Shown here one piece after another: positions 34,018-44,996 of a stretch of 64,000 bases of DNA (positions are counted from its first letter, which is position 1; the number at the start of each line of letters is the position of its first letter). This DNA is from Boswellia sacra. Its lineage: Eukaryota; Streptophyta; Magnoliopsida; Sapindales; Burseraceae. Location: contig SNVD02011145.1 of NCBI GenBank assembly GCA_013180625.2, positions 186,001-250,000 of the forward strand, given 5' to 3'. Below the pieces are notes generated by a model. That model ran no database searches. It saw nothing but the letters and a program-made list of their open reading frames with translations, and was not told the DNA's origin. Both the position numbers and the translations under genes were made by a program.

Positions 34018-36456
34018 ATGGAGCCTACAAATTCGAGGATCACTTTTAAGCTTAAAACACCAGAATCTTACCATTATGAGACGACGATTATGACTATGGT
34101 GGGGTTAGATTGTATTAAAGTGTTCTATAAGCTAATGGACAAGTAGAAGAAGATGTTCATGAAAAAGATAGGTTTTGGAGACCTGATGGACATCCGTGAG
34201 TTGACTTTCCCTAGTGAATTGATTTGCAACGTTTTGTTGCATGAGGTGGAGACATATGACTTAGAGGATGAGGAGTTGGGGTATCTCATGTTCCATAAGC
34301 TTTCACAATGCACTCTGAGTTTATATTGATAGTTGAGTTGTTGATCATGCAGAGAAGACTATTAGATTCTCACCCTATGAGTTCTCCTTGATCACCGAAT
34401 TGAAGTTTGGTCCATTGCCTAACATTGAGGCGAATCCTAAACACCCTTTGTATAAAAATATTTTGGAGAAAAAGCATCTAAAGTTCAATGAGTTCAAGAC
34501 CAGGATTGAGAATTTAGATTTCAAAATGGTGAGGTATTCAGATGCAGTGAAATTGACTACATATTGGGTTCTGGAGTGTCCCCTATTAGGCCGACTGAAA
34601 TCAAGTTCTGATAGTTTGGATTATCTTGAACTAGTGGACGATTTGGAAAAGTTTAAGGAATATCCTTGGGATACAGAGGCACGGAAGGAAACGCCTAATG
34701 TTAGGACTAGTGTGTTAGACCATGCATCAAAATACCAACAAAGAAAAACGACAAAGGATGCACATGACAAGGAGAAATATAACCCTTATGGATGCTTCTA
34801 CGCTTTCTAAGTACTTAAACTTATCTTTCTTTTTTTGTTTTTGGTTTTTAATTAATTACATTACATTAACTATATGACCAACTGTTGATATAGGTCTGGT
34901 TGTAAGTGGCCATTCCTTTTGTTGGGGACTATTACACAACGAAGGGAATGAATTTTGCAAAAAAGATCCCACGCATACTCAGGTGGACAAACAGCAACAA
35001 GCTCATCACCCAAGCTTAGGTTCTAAGGGACATGTTTGATAAAATGTAACCAGTTAGGACCGTGGAATTGAACTGTATTATGTAAATAGGTTTATTACAC
35101 ATGTTTTATATACTAACAGTTTTCTTCTACATGCATGGAGGATTGCCCTTAAGCAAGTATTCAACTAGAGTTGGAGAAGTTGAACAACAATCGTTATATT
35201 ATGAACCGAAAGTGGATACGCAGACCCAGAGGCCCACTTGTTGATAGGGCCAAAGCGAATGAAGTTTCGTTGCCTGTTGCATCAAAGGCACTGAAGAAGT
35301 TGAAAGGGACGTAACCAGTGCATACCGAGGTGTCTCCTCCCTATGTGTCTCAGGTGGCACTGGAGTCTGAGGCGATGCATACAGAGGGCAAGGTTAATAT
35401 AATATAGTGATTAGACATACAATGCATCAATTAACATCATTTGTTTGTTTTTTGAATTAAAAATAGCCTTGTCTTTCGTATAGGTGACTTCTGGTTCTAT
35501 TATCTTAATGAATTTGTTCGAGGCCATTCGAGATGCCATTTAGGCCGAGTTTGCAATCCAACATGTAAAATTGGCTACTACTTTAGCAAATATGAGAAAG
35601 CAATTAGAGAGGTGCATGCTAGACATGCTAAGGCGATCCAAGTGGTGTGAAAGGAGGTCAGGGAGCTGCGTAAGGAGATTCGGGAGCCAATAGAGGAGCA
35701 GCATGCAACAGATGCTGAGGATCTTGAGGAACCTAGAAAATGTAATACTTTTTGGCACTAAGTTCATGAAATTTTGACTATATGAATTGTAACATATTGT
35801 ATTTTGCTACAGAAGGAAGCCATCCATTCAGCACCAACTCCACAAACTTACACCCAGTCTTATCCTAAATACGCATAGTACAGCCCTGTGCACGATGACA
35901 TGGTGCACTCGACTCAGCATAATATGGTTGACATCCACAGTGACTCACATCTGCATCTTTGGAGCACGGTCGGTTATGTACCAGTTGGAGAAGGTTTACA
36001 CCAGTAGAGCACGCATAAAAGTACATCATCTACTTAGTTTGTTCACAGACCCCAACTAGTGGGCGAAGAGGCAGAAGGTTATTCATTCATTTTAGGATAT
36101 CCTAGTTGTTGCCTCACCCTCCTTGTACGATTGGTGGTCTCTCATCAATTTATAGTTTAAGTGGTGTTACGATGCATGGTGTGCTACCGAACATGTTCAA
36201 ATCCAGCTTGGAACTTATTAGTTTGGAAACGGAGTAGCCTTTTTTGGCGACATCACTTGTCTCAGTTCTTAGCTAGGCGATAATATGAGTTTATATTATA
36301 TCTTCATGCTCAACATACCCATGATTTAAATTCCTACATTACTAACAAAATTGATTTGTTCTTTTGTAGCATATCAACTCTTTCATGTATTTTCTATGGT
36401 GCAGAAAAAGGTACAGTCCTGAGGAGATACTATAGCAAACGCCTTGTGTGGATGAC
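34018..36456 (+). pseudogene. DUF1985 / Ulp1-like protease gene of a MULE, 5' part
   Basis: First half of a transposon gene of the DUF1985-Ulp1 (C48 SUMO-protease-like) type. From the ATG at 34018: 'MEPTNSRITFKLKTPESY', then a TAG at 34145. The ORF 34388-34810 has the DUF1985 core ('SLITELKFGPLP' with upstream frame, 'YWVLECPLLG', 'DYLELVDDLEKFKEYPW'). A likely intron follows (donor at 34811, acceptor at 34891), then 'IPRILRWTNSN'. A coiled-coil-like stretch lies at 35550-35750. 36400-36456 begins the protease domain and is interrupted by the Athila-like insertion. Stops mostly replace Gln or Trp codons. Non-functional. Confidence 0.7.
36452..36456. repeat. Target site duplication ATGAC, left
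   Basis: ATGAC immediately before the LTR at 36457, identical to 46410-46414. Removing the element and one copy restores the reading context of the interrupted Ulp1 gene. Confidence 0.95.
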
Positions 36457-37868
36457 TGATGCGTTCGAAACTAGCAAGTATACTAATCACACAAGTAATA
36501 AAGTGATGAGTAAGATATCGTTCCCACGAGGATTGATTCTAATTAAATTTGTTATTCGAAAGCGAAAACAAAATAAATGGGGGTTTTTGTTGATTGATTA
36601 ACTAGATGAAATATTAATGCAAATAAAGAATAACACAATGCAAACTTAATTGAAGTGAGAATTAATCAATGACATAAATTTGGCTAAGGGATCATTCTCT
36701 ACCACAAGATATGGATTTGCGAATAAATCATAAAATTGTCATCCAATTACACCATTGAAATTATCAACTGTAGATAACAACAAGCTCTGTTATCCCAATC
36801 TTTCCTTACTTTGTTGTTAAATAAAACAAGCTCTTTATTTAATCTCTATCCATTAAACAACCTAGAACAAGCTCTCTAAATTTAATTCAATGGATGCATT
36901 ACGATAAGAAAGATAGGTTGATCTAAGCAATAAACACACAAGCTCGGATTATTTAACTTAGGTTATATTCTCCAATTGCAATCTCTGATCACAATTTTGC
37001 TACTAATGATTAGAAATTCAAGACAATTACGGATCAAGATTTCTAGTCTAGCAATAGACGATATCCAAATTATATTCAGTTGGTCATCCAAATACAATTA
37101 GCAAGCAATCATAAGGATTAAATATGGGAGAATACAAGCAACTTCAATTAGAGAATTGGATAACAATATCTTGCACAATCAACTCACAAAAACCATATCA
37201 AGGGCTTTAAAATCACCCTCAACCAATTCAGATTTAGTTACACATATTCAGACACAATACAAATACAATACAATATGGAGACATTCCAGAAAATGAAAGG
37301 GAAAGGGAAAACTTAGCAAATTTGATGAAAATCTCTTAAGATTGTAGTTCTTCCTCTTTCCAAGCCTTCTTTCTCCTTCAAGAACTCCAGGAGATGAGAG
37401 AAATCCAGAGCTGAAGCCTCCCACACGTTCTCCCCTCTTTTTGTTATTCAAATAAAACCATAAAATGTGTTTATATACTCTGATACAGTAACCTACTACA
37501 GTGTTCCGTATTATACATGCTACAGTGATTTGTGGAATTACATTTCTACACTTCTCACACGGTTTTGATTATGACTTTTGGTACACTGAATGGATTTATG
37601 AACCGTAAATTTCTCTAGAAAATAGACTTCGAGAGCTTTCCAACGATATATAACATGTTATCCGGTTCATTGTATATCAATACAATTAAATCTGAGAAGA
37701 TTGTTGACTAGCAGAGGTGAAAATGAAGGGTTTTACTTCACTTTGGTGCAAGTTTCTCCAAAACTCCTACAAACATCAAAACCACACAAAAACATAAAAA
37801 TACCAAGGATTATAGCAAAGAAACATAGATGAATTGATATGAAATGATACATAAATTGACACGTATCA
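36457..37868 (-). mobile_element. 3' LTR of the Athila-like element
   Basis: TGATGCGTTCGAAACTAGC...GACACGTATCA on +, TG...CA ends. Pairs with 44997-46409. Contains an LTR-internal ORF shadow at 37248-37451. Confidence 0.95.
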
Positions 37869-37880
37869 AATTCCCCCACA
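37869..37880 (-). promoter_or_regulatory. Polypurine tract
   Basis: On the minus strand GTGTGGGGGAATT abuts the 3' LTR, preceded by 'ctcgaggactagcaaagtttaa', the usual setting of second-strand priming in this group of elements. Confidence 0.8.
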
Positions 37881-39824
37881 CTTAAACTTTGCTAGTCCTC
37901 GAGCAACTACGATGATATGAAACAAAACTAAATCGAAACAGATTCAAAGAAAAAATTAAAACACACATGTTTTAACTTGCAAATAGGTCTCAAAGATTGT
38001 ACTTAATTATAACTCAAGGAAAACCTCAAAATAATGCACTTGATCAAGAATCTCATTACAAAGATTAGTTTCGCTCTACTTCAATTCCTCAAGTGTGTGT
38101 GTGTACAGCCATTCTCACCTAATCATTTGTTACCCGGATGAGTTTATGCATAAAAATGAATCATATTTAATATTGAAGATGTGTATATAAATAAACTCCA
38201 TAGGCCTGCTTTTCAAGTCACTCTCCACTAATGTAGACATGCACAACACCAAGGATCAAGTAAGACTTTATTAAGCTTGTAACGTTTGGCTTGGGTGAAG
38301 GTATGATAAAGGATAATAATTTGGCTCAAATCACCCACAAACACATAAATCATTCAAGATTACGTAGAGCTCAACCCTATAACACAACTTTATATCAATT
38401 CACCAGGTTACTGCCCCAAACTTATTTAGAACACTTAATCTTTTTTTTTTCTTTTTCTTTTTTTTTAGAAAACAAAAGAAACTACACCCCCACACTTTGT
38501 TGTTTCATTCTTTCTAAGAACACCCAAGGGTATAGATATCTTTTTCTTCTTCTTTTTTTTTTTAACTGCAATTCCCCTCCCCCACACTTAAACAACACAT
38601 TGTCCTCAATGTTTAAGTACGTGGAAGATAAGTACAGATTGTTTTTTTTCTCTCTTTTTTTTTATTTTTACAAACATAATAAAACTCACTTGCATTGCTC
38701 ATGGCACAATCCAACCTCCTCTAACTTCCCAAAACCAGAACATAATTCAAAATGTCATCGTGAATTATCTACATGCTCATAGGTAAGGGACAAACTGTTT
38801 GAAAAAAAAAATTCATTTGAGGTTAGGAAATCTTTTTAGTGAGTTAACAAAAAAAAAATCTTACAAAGGCTCAAAGGGGTAACTAGGGATCAATTTTAAT
38901 AAAGGTTGGCTATTAAGGCTCAAACGGTCTAAAGATGGCCTAAATCATTTCCCTAATGTTGCACAGTCTAGGATTTCGCCTCGAGTGACCATCAAACAAG
39001 TTCTAGAATTCATTGAAATCTGAAGAAACACTTAAATTACATAAACTTTCTCTAAGTAAACAAATAACTCAGTGATAATAGCTCAGTGCTCAATGTTGTG
39101 CAAGGGATCAAAGGCAAAACGAAAACCAATAAATATTTCAAGCACACAGACCATGCATTATTTATCATTTTCCAAGAGTTATTCTCAATTCAATCGTTAT
39201 CTTATCATCGACCCATAAAATGCAAGAAAAGAGGTACGTGGCGTTGTTACACCTGAGTCAAGATTGTATATTTCAACAATCCTTAGGACCAGTAGCCCGC
39301 AGACTTAAGGTTTCCAGCCTATATACCTTTATTATGAAAGAACGAAACAAGAAGCAAGACACTTCAAATAACATGAAATAAACAAACTACAGATTTATTT
39401 AGAGAGAATACGTTTCAAGAGTTAAGGAAACCCCATATTCTGCCATTCTCAGGTTTTTTCACAATTTTTTTTTTCGAATCGAAACTGATAAAGACAAAAA
39501 CGCACAACAACTCTAAATTACACAAAACTAAACTTACTTATAAAATAACAAAGTCCAACAAATCAGCAAACAAAAACAATTCAGTTAGAATGGGTCTAAA
39601 AAGTTTAGAAGTTAGCCTCCTTATTCAGCCATTATGGATTAAAGAAATCCAGAATCAAGAGAACTTGAACTTTTTAAGCCACCACTCTAAAAGGCAAGAT
39701 TAGAAAATATTACCTAGAACGAAAGAAATAACCTGAAAAAGCTCAAAAGAAATAACATGAAAATCCTCAAATAAACACAATAAAAAGAAAGCAAACAAAA
39801 GTGAAGCAAACCAGTAGATAAAGA
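37881..39824 (-). other. 3' untranslated region between LOG and the 3' LTR
   Basis: Nearly 2 kb without a supported gene. Two long T-rich tracts with 'cccccacacttaaac' (about 38430-38680) resemble the polypurine-tract region read on the other strand. The + ORF 38291-38782 is low-complexity. It may still contain decayed env-region sequence, which I cannot recognise. Confidence 0.45.
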
Positions 39825-40475
39825 TTACAGACTTAGTTTTAAATCTAGTTTACGCCTTTTATTGCCTTCCGCAAACCAATCTATTTGAGCTATTGTTGGA
39901 TCAGGCGAATAGACGAATGCTTGTAATTTGTCAATTAACTCCCCTGCAGTTGAAGCTGTAACCAGGATTTGCCTCGCCGACTGTGAGATGAAGTTTTTTT
40001 CTACTGCTTGATCAAGAAAAGACAACAAACCATCAAAAAAATAATTGACATTTAACAAACCAATGGGTTTCCGATGGATGTTTAGCTGTGCCCAAGAGGT
40101 GATTTGAAATATCTCCTCTAATGTACCATAACCACCGGGCAAAGCTATAAATGCATCAGATTCAATGACCATATGTGCAATACGCTCATGCATGCTAGAG
40201 ACCTGTAACTCTTCCCCCATTGTGTTGCCTATGATATCTCGCACAGCTAATGGTTTAGGGATAATGCCGAGAACTTTACTTCCTCCCAAGGATGCAGCTA
40301 TCAACACACACCCCATTAACCCAAGACTACCCCCTCCAAAAATCAAATGAATACCCCTCGCAGCTAATGTCCTACCAAGATCAAGATTTGCTATTGTAAA
40401 CTCTCCATCTTTACCAAATTGTGATCCACAAAATACGCATATATTTTGGAATCGCCGAATTGGTGTTTTCTCCAT
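39825..40475 (-). CDS. LOG: LOG family cytokinin riboside 5'-monophosphate phosphoribohydrolase, captured by a retrotransposon
   Basis: Intact 216-aa ORF, the usual full length of plant LOG enzymes, which release active cytokinin bases from their nucleoside monophosphates in the cytosol. Rossmann-like start 'ICVFCGS' (12-18), 'FGGGSLGLMG' (46-55), 'GIIPKPL' (70-76), 'MHER' (95-98) with the catalytic Arg, and the signature PGGYGTLEE (113-121) with the catalytic Glu. 'KPIGLLNV' follows. The Lys normally after MHER is Ile (MHERI). The C-terminus ends in basic 'KRRKLDLKLSL', atypical. No introns, whereas plant LOG genes have several, so it arose through an mRNA. Start context is gaaATGG. It lies between pol remnant and 3' LTR of the Athila-like element, same strand. 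Confidence 0.9.
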   Translation of the reverse strand: MEKTPIRRFQNICVFCGSQFGKDGEFTIANLDLGRTLAARGIHLIFGGGSLGLMGCVLIAASLGGSKVLGIIPKPLAVRDIIGNTMGEELQVSSMHERIAHMVIESDAFIALPGGYGTLEEIFQITSWAQLNIHRKPIGLLNVNYFFDGLLSFLDQAVEKNFISQSARQILVTASTAGELIDKLQAFVYSPDPTIAQIDWFAEGNKRRKLDLKLSL

Positions 40476-40578
40476 TTCTACAAGTGCTCTAACCTTGTGT
40501 AAGACAATGATGCACGTTACGTAATATGCTTTTCAAGTGTAAGACAGGTTAATATAATGACATTTGAAAATATGGAGA

Positions 40579-40592
40579 ATGGATATATACAC
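40579..40592 (-). promoter_or_regulatory. TATA-like box upstream of LOG
   Basis: Minus strand 'gtgtgtatatatccat', about 110 bp before the LOG ATG and about 100 bp downstream (in the LOG direction) of the G-box array. Candidate core promoter; no expression evidence. Confidence 0.4.
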
Positions 40593-40664
40593 ACGTAAAA
40601 CTCTCAAATTTGACACATGGGGACATAATTTCAGTGGGGGTTACTCGATGCAGATTTATCGTCC

Positions 40665-40934
40665 CAAGATTTGAAAAAATTAGATATGCTTTCGGCGAGG
40701 TTTGACAAAACCTATATACTTGTCTCCCACGTGAAACATGAAAAATGGAGATATACTTTCGGCGGGGTTTGACAAAACCACCACACTTGTCTCCCACGTG
40801 AAGCATGAAAAGTAAATATATACTTTCGGCAGGGTTTGACAAAACCGTCACAATTGTCTCCCACGTGAAGCATGAAAAGTAGAGATATACTTTCGGTGGA
40901 GGTTAACAAAACCTCCACACTTGTCTCCCACGTG
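40665..40934 (-). promoter_or_regulatory. Four 67-bp tandem repeats, each with a CACGTG G-box
   Basis: CACGTG occurs at 40728, 40795, 40862 and 40929, exactly 67 bases apart, each within 'cttgtctcccacgtg'. Each unit also has 'actttcggcggggtttgacaaaacc', containing the inverted repeat GGTTT-gaca-AAACC. Units differ at only a few positions. G-boxes bind plant bZIP and bHLH factors (established); an enhancer role for LOG is inferred from position 250-460 bp upstream of its ATG. Confidence 0.85.
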
Positions 40935-41163
40935 TACTTATGCCCTAGGGTAGTCATATGGTTTGTCAAAAAGAAAACTTGAAATTAAAACAAACAAAAT
41001 CAACAAACAACAACAACACAAAAACAACTTTGATATTCAGATCAAACGAAACAAGAAAGAAATAAAATTCGACAACAACAACACACATTCAAATATACAA
41101 GTAGTTGTGATTGTGGCTCACATTTTCCTCTGGTTTTACGTCCAGTAACGGCTGAAACGCCTT

Positions 41164-41631
41164 CTATGAGTCGGGGATTTGCTTCCCATCCAGTTTTCTT
41201 ATAAACTGGCAAACAGGGTCGTTTTTAGTCAGATTCTCTAGACTATAACACTGCAATTCATCAAGAAATTGTGTCCATAGATTAAGCAATTCACGCTGAA
41301 CAAGTCCACAATAATGTGACTCAAGAGTTAATAAAACATTATCCAGCGACTCATTACTCAGACCATTCTTAATAAATGACAGTTTATATTCTCTATTTCT
41401 GGACACAAAACCTAATGAACGACAAGTCTGGTTACAATTCCATCTAGCACATTTATAACATACTTGTAACCTCTTCGCTCTTTGCCTCTTGGCGTAGTAG
41501 CTTTTTCCTAGACCAGGCATGTATTTTGCGAGATTAATGTCAGGCTCACCTGAAAATCTCACCTTGGCTTCAATAAGCCATCTGATATCCGCAGGCACAT
41601 TTAGGAGCATCAATGCCCAAAGTCTAGTCAT
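41164..41631 (-). CDS. Unrecognised 155-aa Cys-containing ORF inside the Athila-like element
   Basis: Intact ORF on the element's strand, about 700 bp upstream of LOG. I do not recognise the family. It starts 'MTRLWALMLLNVPADIRWLIEAK', shown here only as MTRLWALMLLNVP, then a basic stretch 'YYAKRQRAKRLQVCYKCARW' and a Cys cluster C-x2-C-x4-C-x3-C (VCYKC...NCNQTC), which could bind zinc. The C-terminal half is Leu-rich and probably helical. Composition is ordinary-protein-like and non-repetitive, unlike chance ORFs here. It might be a second captured host fragment or an env-region ORF. Upstream (about 41865-41755) 'RELKSLLKGLKRAYLGEE' may be another exon or a pol remnant. Confidence 0.5.
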   Translation of the reverse strand: MTRLWALMLLNVPADIRWLIEAKVRFSGEPDINLAKYMPGLGKSYYAKRQRAKRLQVCYKCARWNCNQTCRSLGFVSRNREYKLSFIKNGLSNESLDNVLLTLESHYCGLVQRELLNLWTQFLDELQCYSLENLTKNDPVCQFIRKLDGKQIPDS

Positions 41632-42163
41632 CCGTACTTTATAAATTTAAACACAGCATTTTGAGGAAGTGAAGGGAAATATTTACAAAGGTTCGATAGA
41701 AAGATATCAGCATCCATTGAAGAGAAGAAAAGGAGAGATATTACCGATAATGCGATTGAGTTTGTTCTTCTCCCAGATATGCACGTTTCAAACCTTTGAG
41801 CAATGACTTCAGCTCCCGTTTGGATGTTTCCTCAATCTGTTGCACAAATAAATTCGAAGTACGGAATAATCAAATTAAACAAAACAAAGGAAAAGAAAAG
41901 AGCAGAAACGAAACTAAAGACACATAAAAGAGATAACAACACAATAGCAAACAAAGTCAAAAACAAGTAAAAGAAATATAAAAACAAATAAGACAGATGG
42001 CAAAGAGAGATAAAACCTGATCAATTTGATGGCCTACGAAAGGAATCTCCTCGAGACACAAAAATCGACATTATTACCTTATTTTATTTTTCTTTTATTT
42101 TTTTTTTTATTTATTTTGCAAAAACATTGGGTTGCCTCCCAATAAGCACTTGGTTTAACGTCC
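41632..42163 (-). other. Post-pol segment
   Basis: Begins (minus strand) with 'cgacgttgggctgagg' followed by 'cgttaaaccaagtgcttattgggaggcaaccc' (42170-42120, quoted in pieces), a string that normally follows the end of pol in this group of elements. Here it directly follows the truncated pre-RT linker, marking the deletion junction. Rest is A/T-rich without a gene. Confidence 0.5.
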
Positions 42164-43281
42164 TCAGCCCGACGTTGGTTCCATCATGGGAGGGTCCAAT
42201 CTCTGCTGTGCTTCTCTAGTGGGCTTGAATCCTTTTTCCAACAAGAATTGTTGCATGCATATGGCTGGGCCTTGGATGTTAGCAATCGTCCACCCAATAG
42301 CTATTTTATGATCTCTAAGTACTCGGACGAGTTTCTTTTCTTGTAGTGGTGCAAGACCCATTTCTATTGTAATTGGTAAGAGATCATTCTCATCCAGGAA
42401 TCCATGCTTCAAATGATCTGGAAGAGGCTTAAGCTCCAAGGTAGTGGCTTTCATCACAGAAGGGAGAAGTTTCACATTAGATAAAGGAAATTGAATGCAC
42501 GAAATATCATACCTATTTGTGGTTATGGCTATGGTCTCGTCTAAGCTTGCCACAGCTTCCTCCATTTCTTTGGACACTTTTATCAACCTTCTTGATTCCT
42601 TGGAGTTTTTTGTCCCTATGTGCTCACTAAAAGCCACTTCAAATCCATCCTTGTGAGTTAACTCAAAATGTTGTTGTGGCAAAGAATAAATAACATCAAC
42701 TGCAAAAACAGAATGCAAGTCACTAGGGTACCTCATTGCCTCAAAAATATTGAAACGGATCACCTCGCCATCAAATTCCATGGTGAGAGTGCCATCATGA
42801 ACATCAATCTTAGTTCGAGCAGTTTCAAGAATGGTCTCCCCAAAAGAATCGGTGTTGGATTAGGAGATGTCTCATCCTCCATTTCAAGAACATAGAAGTC
42901 TGCTGGGAAAACCAATTGATTCACCTGCACAAGCACATCTTCCACAACTCCCTTGGGATATGCATTAGAACGATCAGCAAGTTGAATGGTAATACCAGTT
43001 TCCGCAAGAGGTCCAAGATTTAAAGAAGCATAAATAGAATATGGCATGACATTAATAGATGCTCCTAAATCTAACATAGCCCTTTCAAACTTGGTTCTAC
43101 CAATGGTGCATGGAATGGTAAACGTACCTGGATCTTTGCATTTCGGAGGAATTTTTCTTTGTAGTACAGCTGAAACATTTTCCCCCACACTTACTTTCTC
43201 ATTTCCCTTCAACTTTCTCTTGTTGGTGCATAACTCCTTGAGAAATTTTGCATAACGAGGCACTTGCTTAATAGCATCCAA
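42164..43281 (-). pseudogene. Protease and pre-RT linker of the Athila-like element, frameshifted and truncated
   Basis: ORF 43281-42760 carries the retropepsin: 'MLDLGASINVMPYSIY' with the active-site Asp-Leu-Gly-Ala, and 'ILLGRPFL'. A one-base deletion near 42823 moves the frame to ORF 42781-42164, which contains the linker ending 'KPTREAQQRLDPPM', the segment just before RT in relatives. The protein then stops at 42164, so RT, RNase H and integrase are missing. Position and order directly follow gag. Confidence 0.85.
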
Positions 43282-43323
43282 AAGTGGTATATTTACCTAA
43301 ATCTTGCGAAAAGTTTCCAAGAT

Positions 43324-44889
43324 TTACTGTTCTTGTTCCTCCTTCTTTGATTTTGCAAATCTGCTAGGAAATGGTGGAGGAGTAACATAAGAAGGAATTT
43401 GAGTTTTAAGATCTACCTTAGAAGATGATGTTTTGTTCATGGTGGAAGTGGTGTCATCCCCTTCATTAGTTTGTGACTTTTTTTGTGGGACTTGTAATTG
43501 CTTTCCACTTCTCAAAGTTATTGCACTAGCATTCTCTCTTGGATTGATCATTGTCTGAGAATGTAATTTTTCTAAGCTTTGACTCTCGAATTTGCTTATG
43601 TTAGTAGCCAATTGTCCCATTTGATTTTTTAGGTTTTGGATACTTGCCCTAGTTTCCTGCTGAAATTGCATTGTGTTAGTAGCAACTGCTTTAACAATGT
43701 CCTGGAGAGCCATACCTGAGTTTTGCGGAGCTAGTTGTGGTGCTGGCTGTGATTGCATTTGAAATGGTTGCTGCACTCTTGGTTGATTGAAACCTGCTGG
43801 CCGATTTGGTATGGCATTTGGGGCGATTGGTTGATGATTACTGTAACTTTGGCTTGGTTGTCCTAGAAATCCACCCATGGCATTGGCTTGTTCCGTATCT
43901 CCTTCTTGCAAAGTTGGACACATGTCGGTAGGATGGTCCGTGGTAGAACACACTCCACATACATAAGATTGCTGCATATGTCCTACAGCCATTTTTTTTA
44001 CAAGAGAGGTAAGTTCAGAAAGTTGTTGTTCAATGTTCGGAGTACTTACCTCATTTACTCTCCTTGGCAGTTGTGACTCAAATTGGCTGCTGAATTGTTG
44101 GGAGCTCGCTGCCATATTGCTAATCAAATGCCTTGCAACTTTCGATGTTTTATTAACTAGTGCTCCACCACTAGCAGCATCAATGATACTCCTTTCCATT
44201 GGTAGGAGACCCTCATAGAAATATTGAATTAGGAGTCCATCACTAATTTGATGGTTTGGACAGCTAACACATAACCTTTTAAATCTCTCCCAATATTCAT
44301 AAAGTGATTCTCCATTGTGTTGTCGAATGCCACTAATATCTTTTCTAATGTTTATAGCTTTCGAAATGGGAAAGTATTTCTCTAAAAAGAGTTTACTTAT
44401 CTCATTCCACGTGGTGATGGTACCCGATGGTAGATAGTATAGCCAATCTTTCGCCGAATCTGCTAATGAGAATGGAAAAGCTCTCAATTTTATTTGCTCC
44501 TCAGACACGCCAGTTGGCTTCATACTTGAGCATACCACATGAAATTCTCTAAGGTATTTGATAGGATCCTCTCCTGCAAAACCATGAAATGTAGGCAAGA
44601 GACGAATTAGTCCAGATTTAAGCTCAAATTCTACCTCAAGGTTGAGATTTATGCACAGCGGTTGTTGATTAATAATTGGAGCTGCTAACTCCTTAAGAGT
44701 CTGATTGTTTTGCATCGTCATTACTTCCGATTCAGATTTGATTGAACTGCAAGAAGATGGAAGGGAAGTATGTCGTGCAAGGTCAAATTCTGGAGGTGGA
44801 GTTAAAATTGACCGATTTAGTCTTAAATTCGAGGATTCAAGAAACTCCTTGATTCGCTTAAGTCGTTGATCCGCTTCTCCCTCGGACAT
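43324..44889 (-). CDS. gag: Gag of the Athila-like element, intact
   Basis: 521-aa capsid/nucleocapsid ORF. The retrotransposon gag domain spans about residues 95-210: 'LLPTFHGFAGEDPIKYLREF', 'FPFSLADSAKDWLYYLP', 'KLFLEKYFP', 'ESLYEYWERFKRLC'. A CCHC zinc knuckle CGVCSTTDHPTDMC lies at about 311-324, followed by a Gln/Pro-rich stretch and a conserved 'ENASAITLRSGKQL' near the C-terminus. The start at 44889 is 84 bp inside the PBS. No stops, so with helper pol the element RNA could still be packaged. Athila assignment rests on PBS and gag style. Confidence 0.85.
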   Translation of the reverse strand: MSEGEADQRLKRIKEFLESSNLRLNRSILTPPPEFDLARHTSLPSSCSSIKSESEVMTMQNNQTLKELAAPIINQQPLCINLNLEVEFELKSGLIRLLPTFHGFAGEDPIKYLREFHVVCSSMKPTGVSEEQIKLRAFPFSLADSAKDWLYYLPSGTITTWNEISKLFLEKYFPISKAINIRKDISGIRQHNGESLYEYWERFKRLCVSCPNHQISDGLLIQYFYEGLLPMERSIIDAASGGALVNKTSKVARHLISNMAASSQQFSSQFESQLPRRVNEVSTPNIEQQLSELTSLVKKMAVGHMQQSYVCGVCSTTDHPTDMCPTLQEGDTEQANAMGGFLGQPSQSYSNHQPIAPNAIPNRPAGFNQPRVQQPFQMQSQPAPQLAPQNSGMALQDIVKAVATNTMQFQQETRASIQNLKNQMGQLATNISKFESQSLEKLHSQTMINPRENASAITLRSGKQLQVPQKKSQTNEGDDTTSTMNKTSSSKVDLKTQIPSYVTPPPFPSRFAKSKKEEQEQ

Positions 44890-44972
44890 AAAAGCCTAAA
44901 CAAAAACAATCAGAAAATAAAAATCAAAAAATCAGTAGTAAAAACAGAATAACAACTTGATTAGAAAATCAA

Positions 44973-44990
44973 TCCCCGGCAACGGCGCCA
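44973..44990 (-). promoter_or_regulatory. Primer binding site, tRNA-Asp type
   Basis: Minus strand TGGCGCCGTTGCCGGGGA, six bases inside the 5' LTR. Complementary to the 3' end of plant tRNA-Asp, as in Athila elements. Confidence 0.9.
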
Positions 44991-44996
44991 AAAACT

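Noticed and set aside
37248..37451. 67-aa ORF repeated at 45788-45991
   Set aside because: Both lie at the same place in the two LTRs of the Athila-like element; no domain, explained by LTR duplication.
38291..38782. 163-aa ORF on + opposite the LOG unit
   Set aside because: Dominated by Phe/Leu/Ser from T-rich tracts; antisense to the element's 3' region, no domain.
40549..40969. Repeat-peptide ORFs over the G-box array
   Set aside because: The repeated peptides come only from the 67-bp repeat; the frame changes between units and no start or domain is supported.
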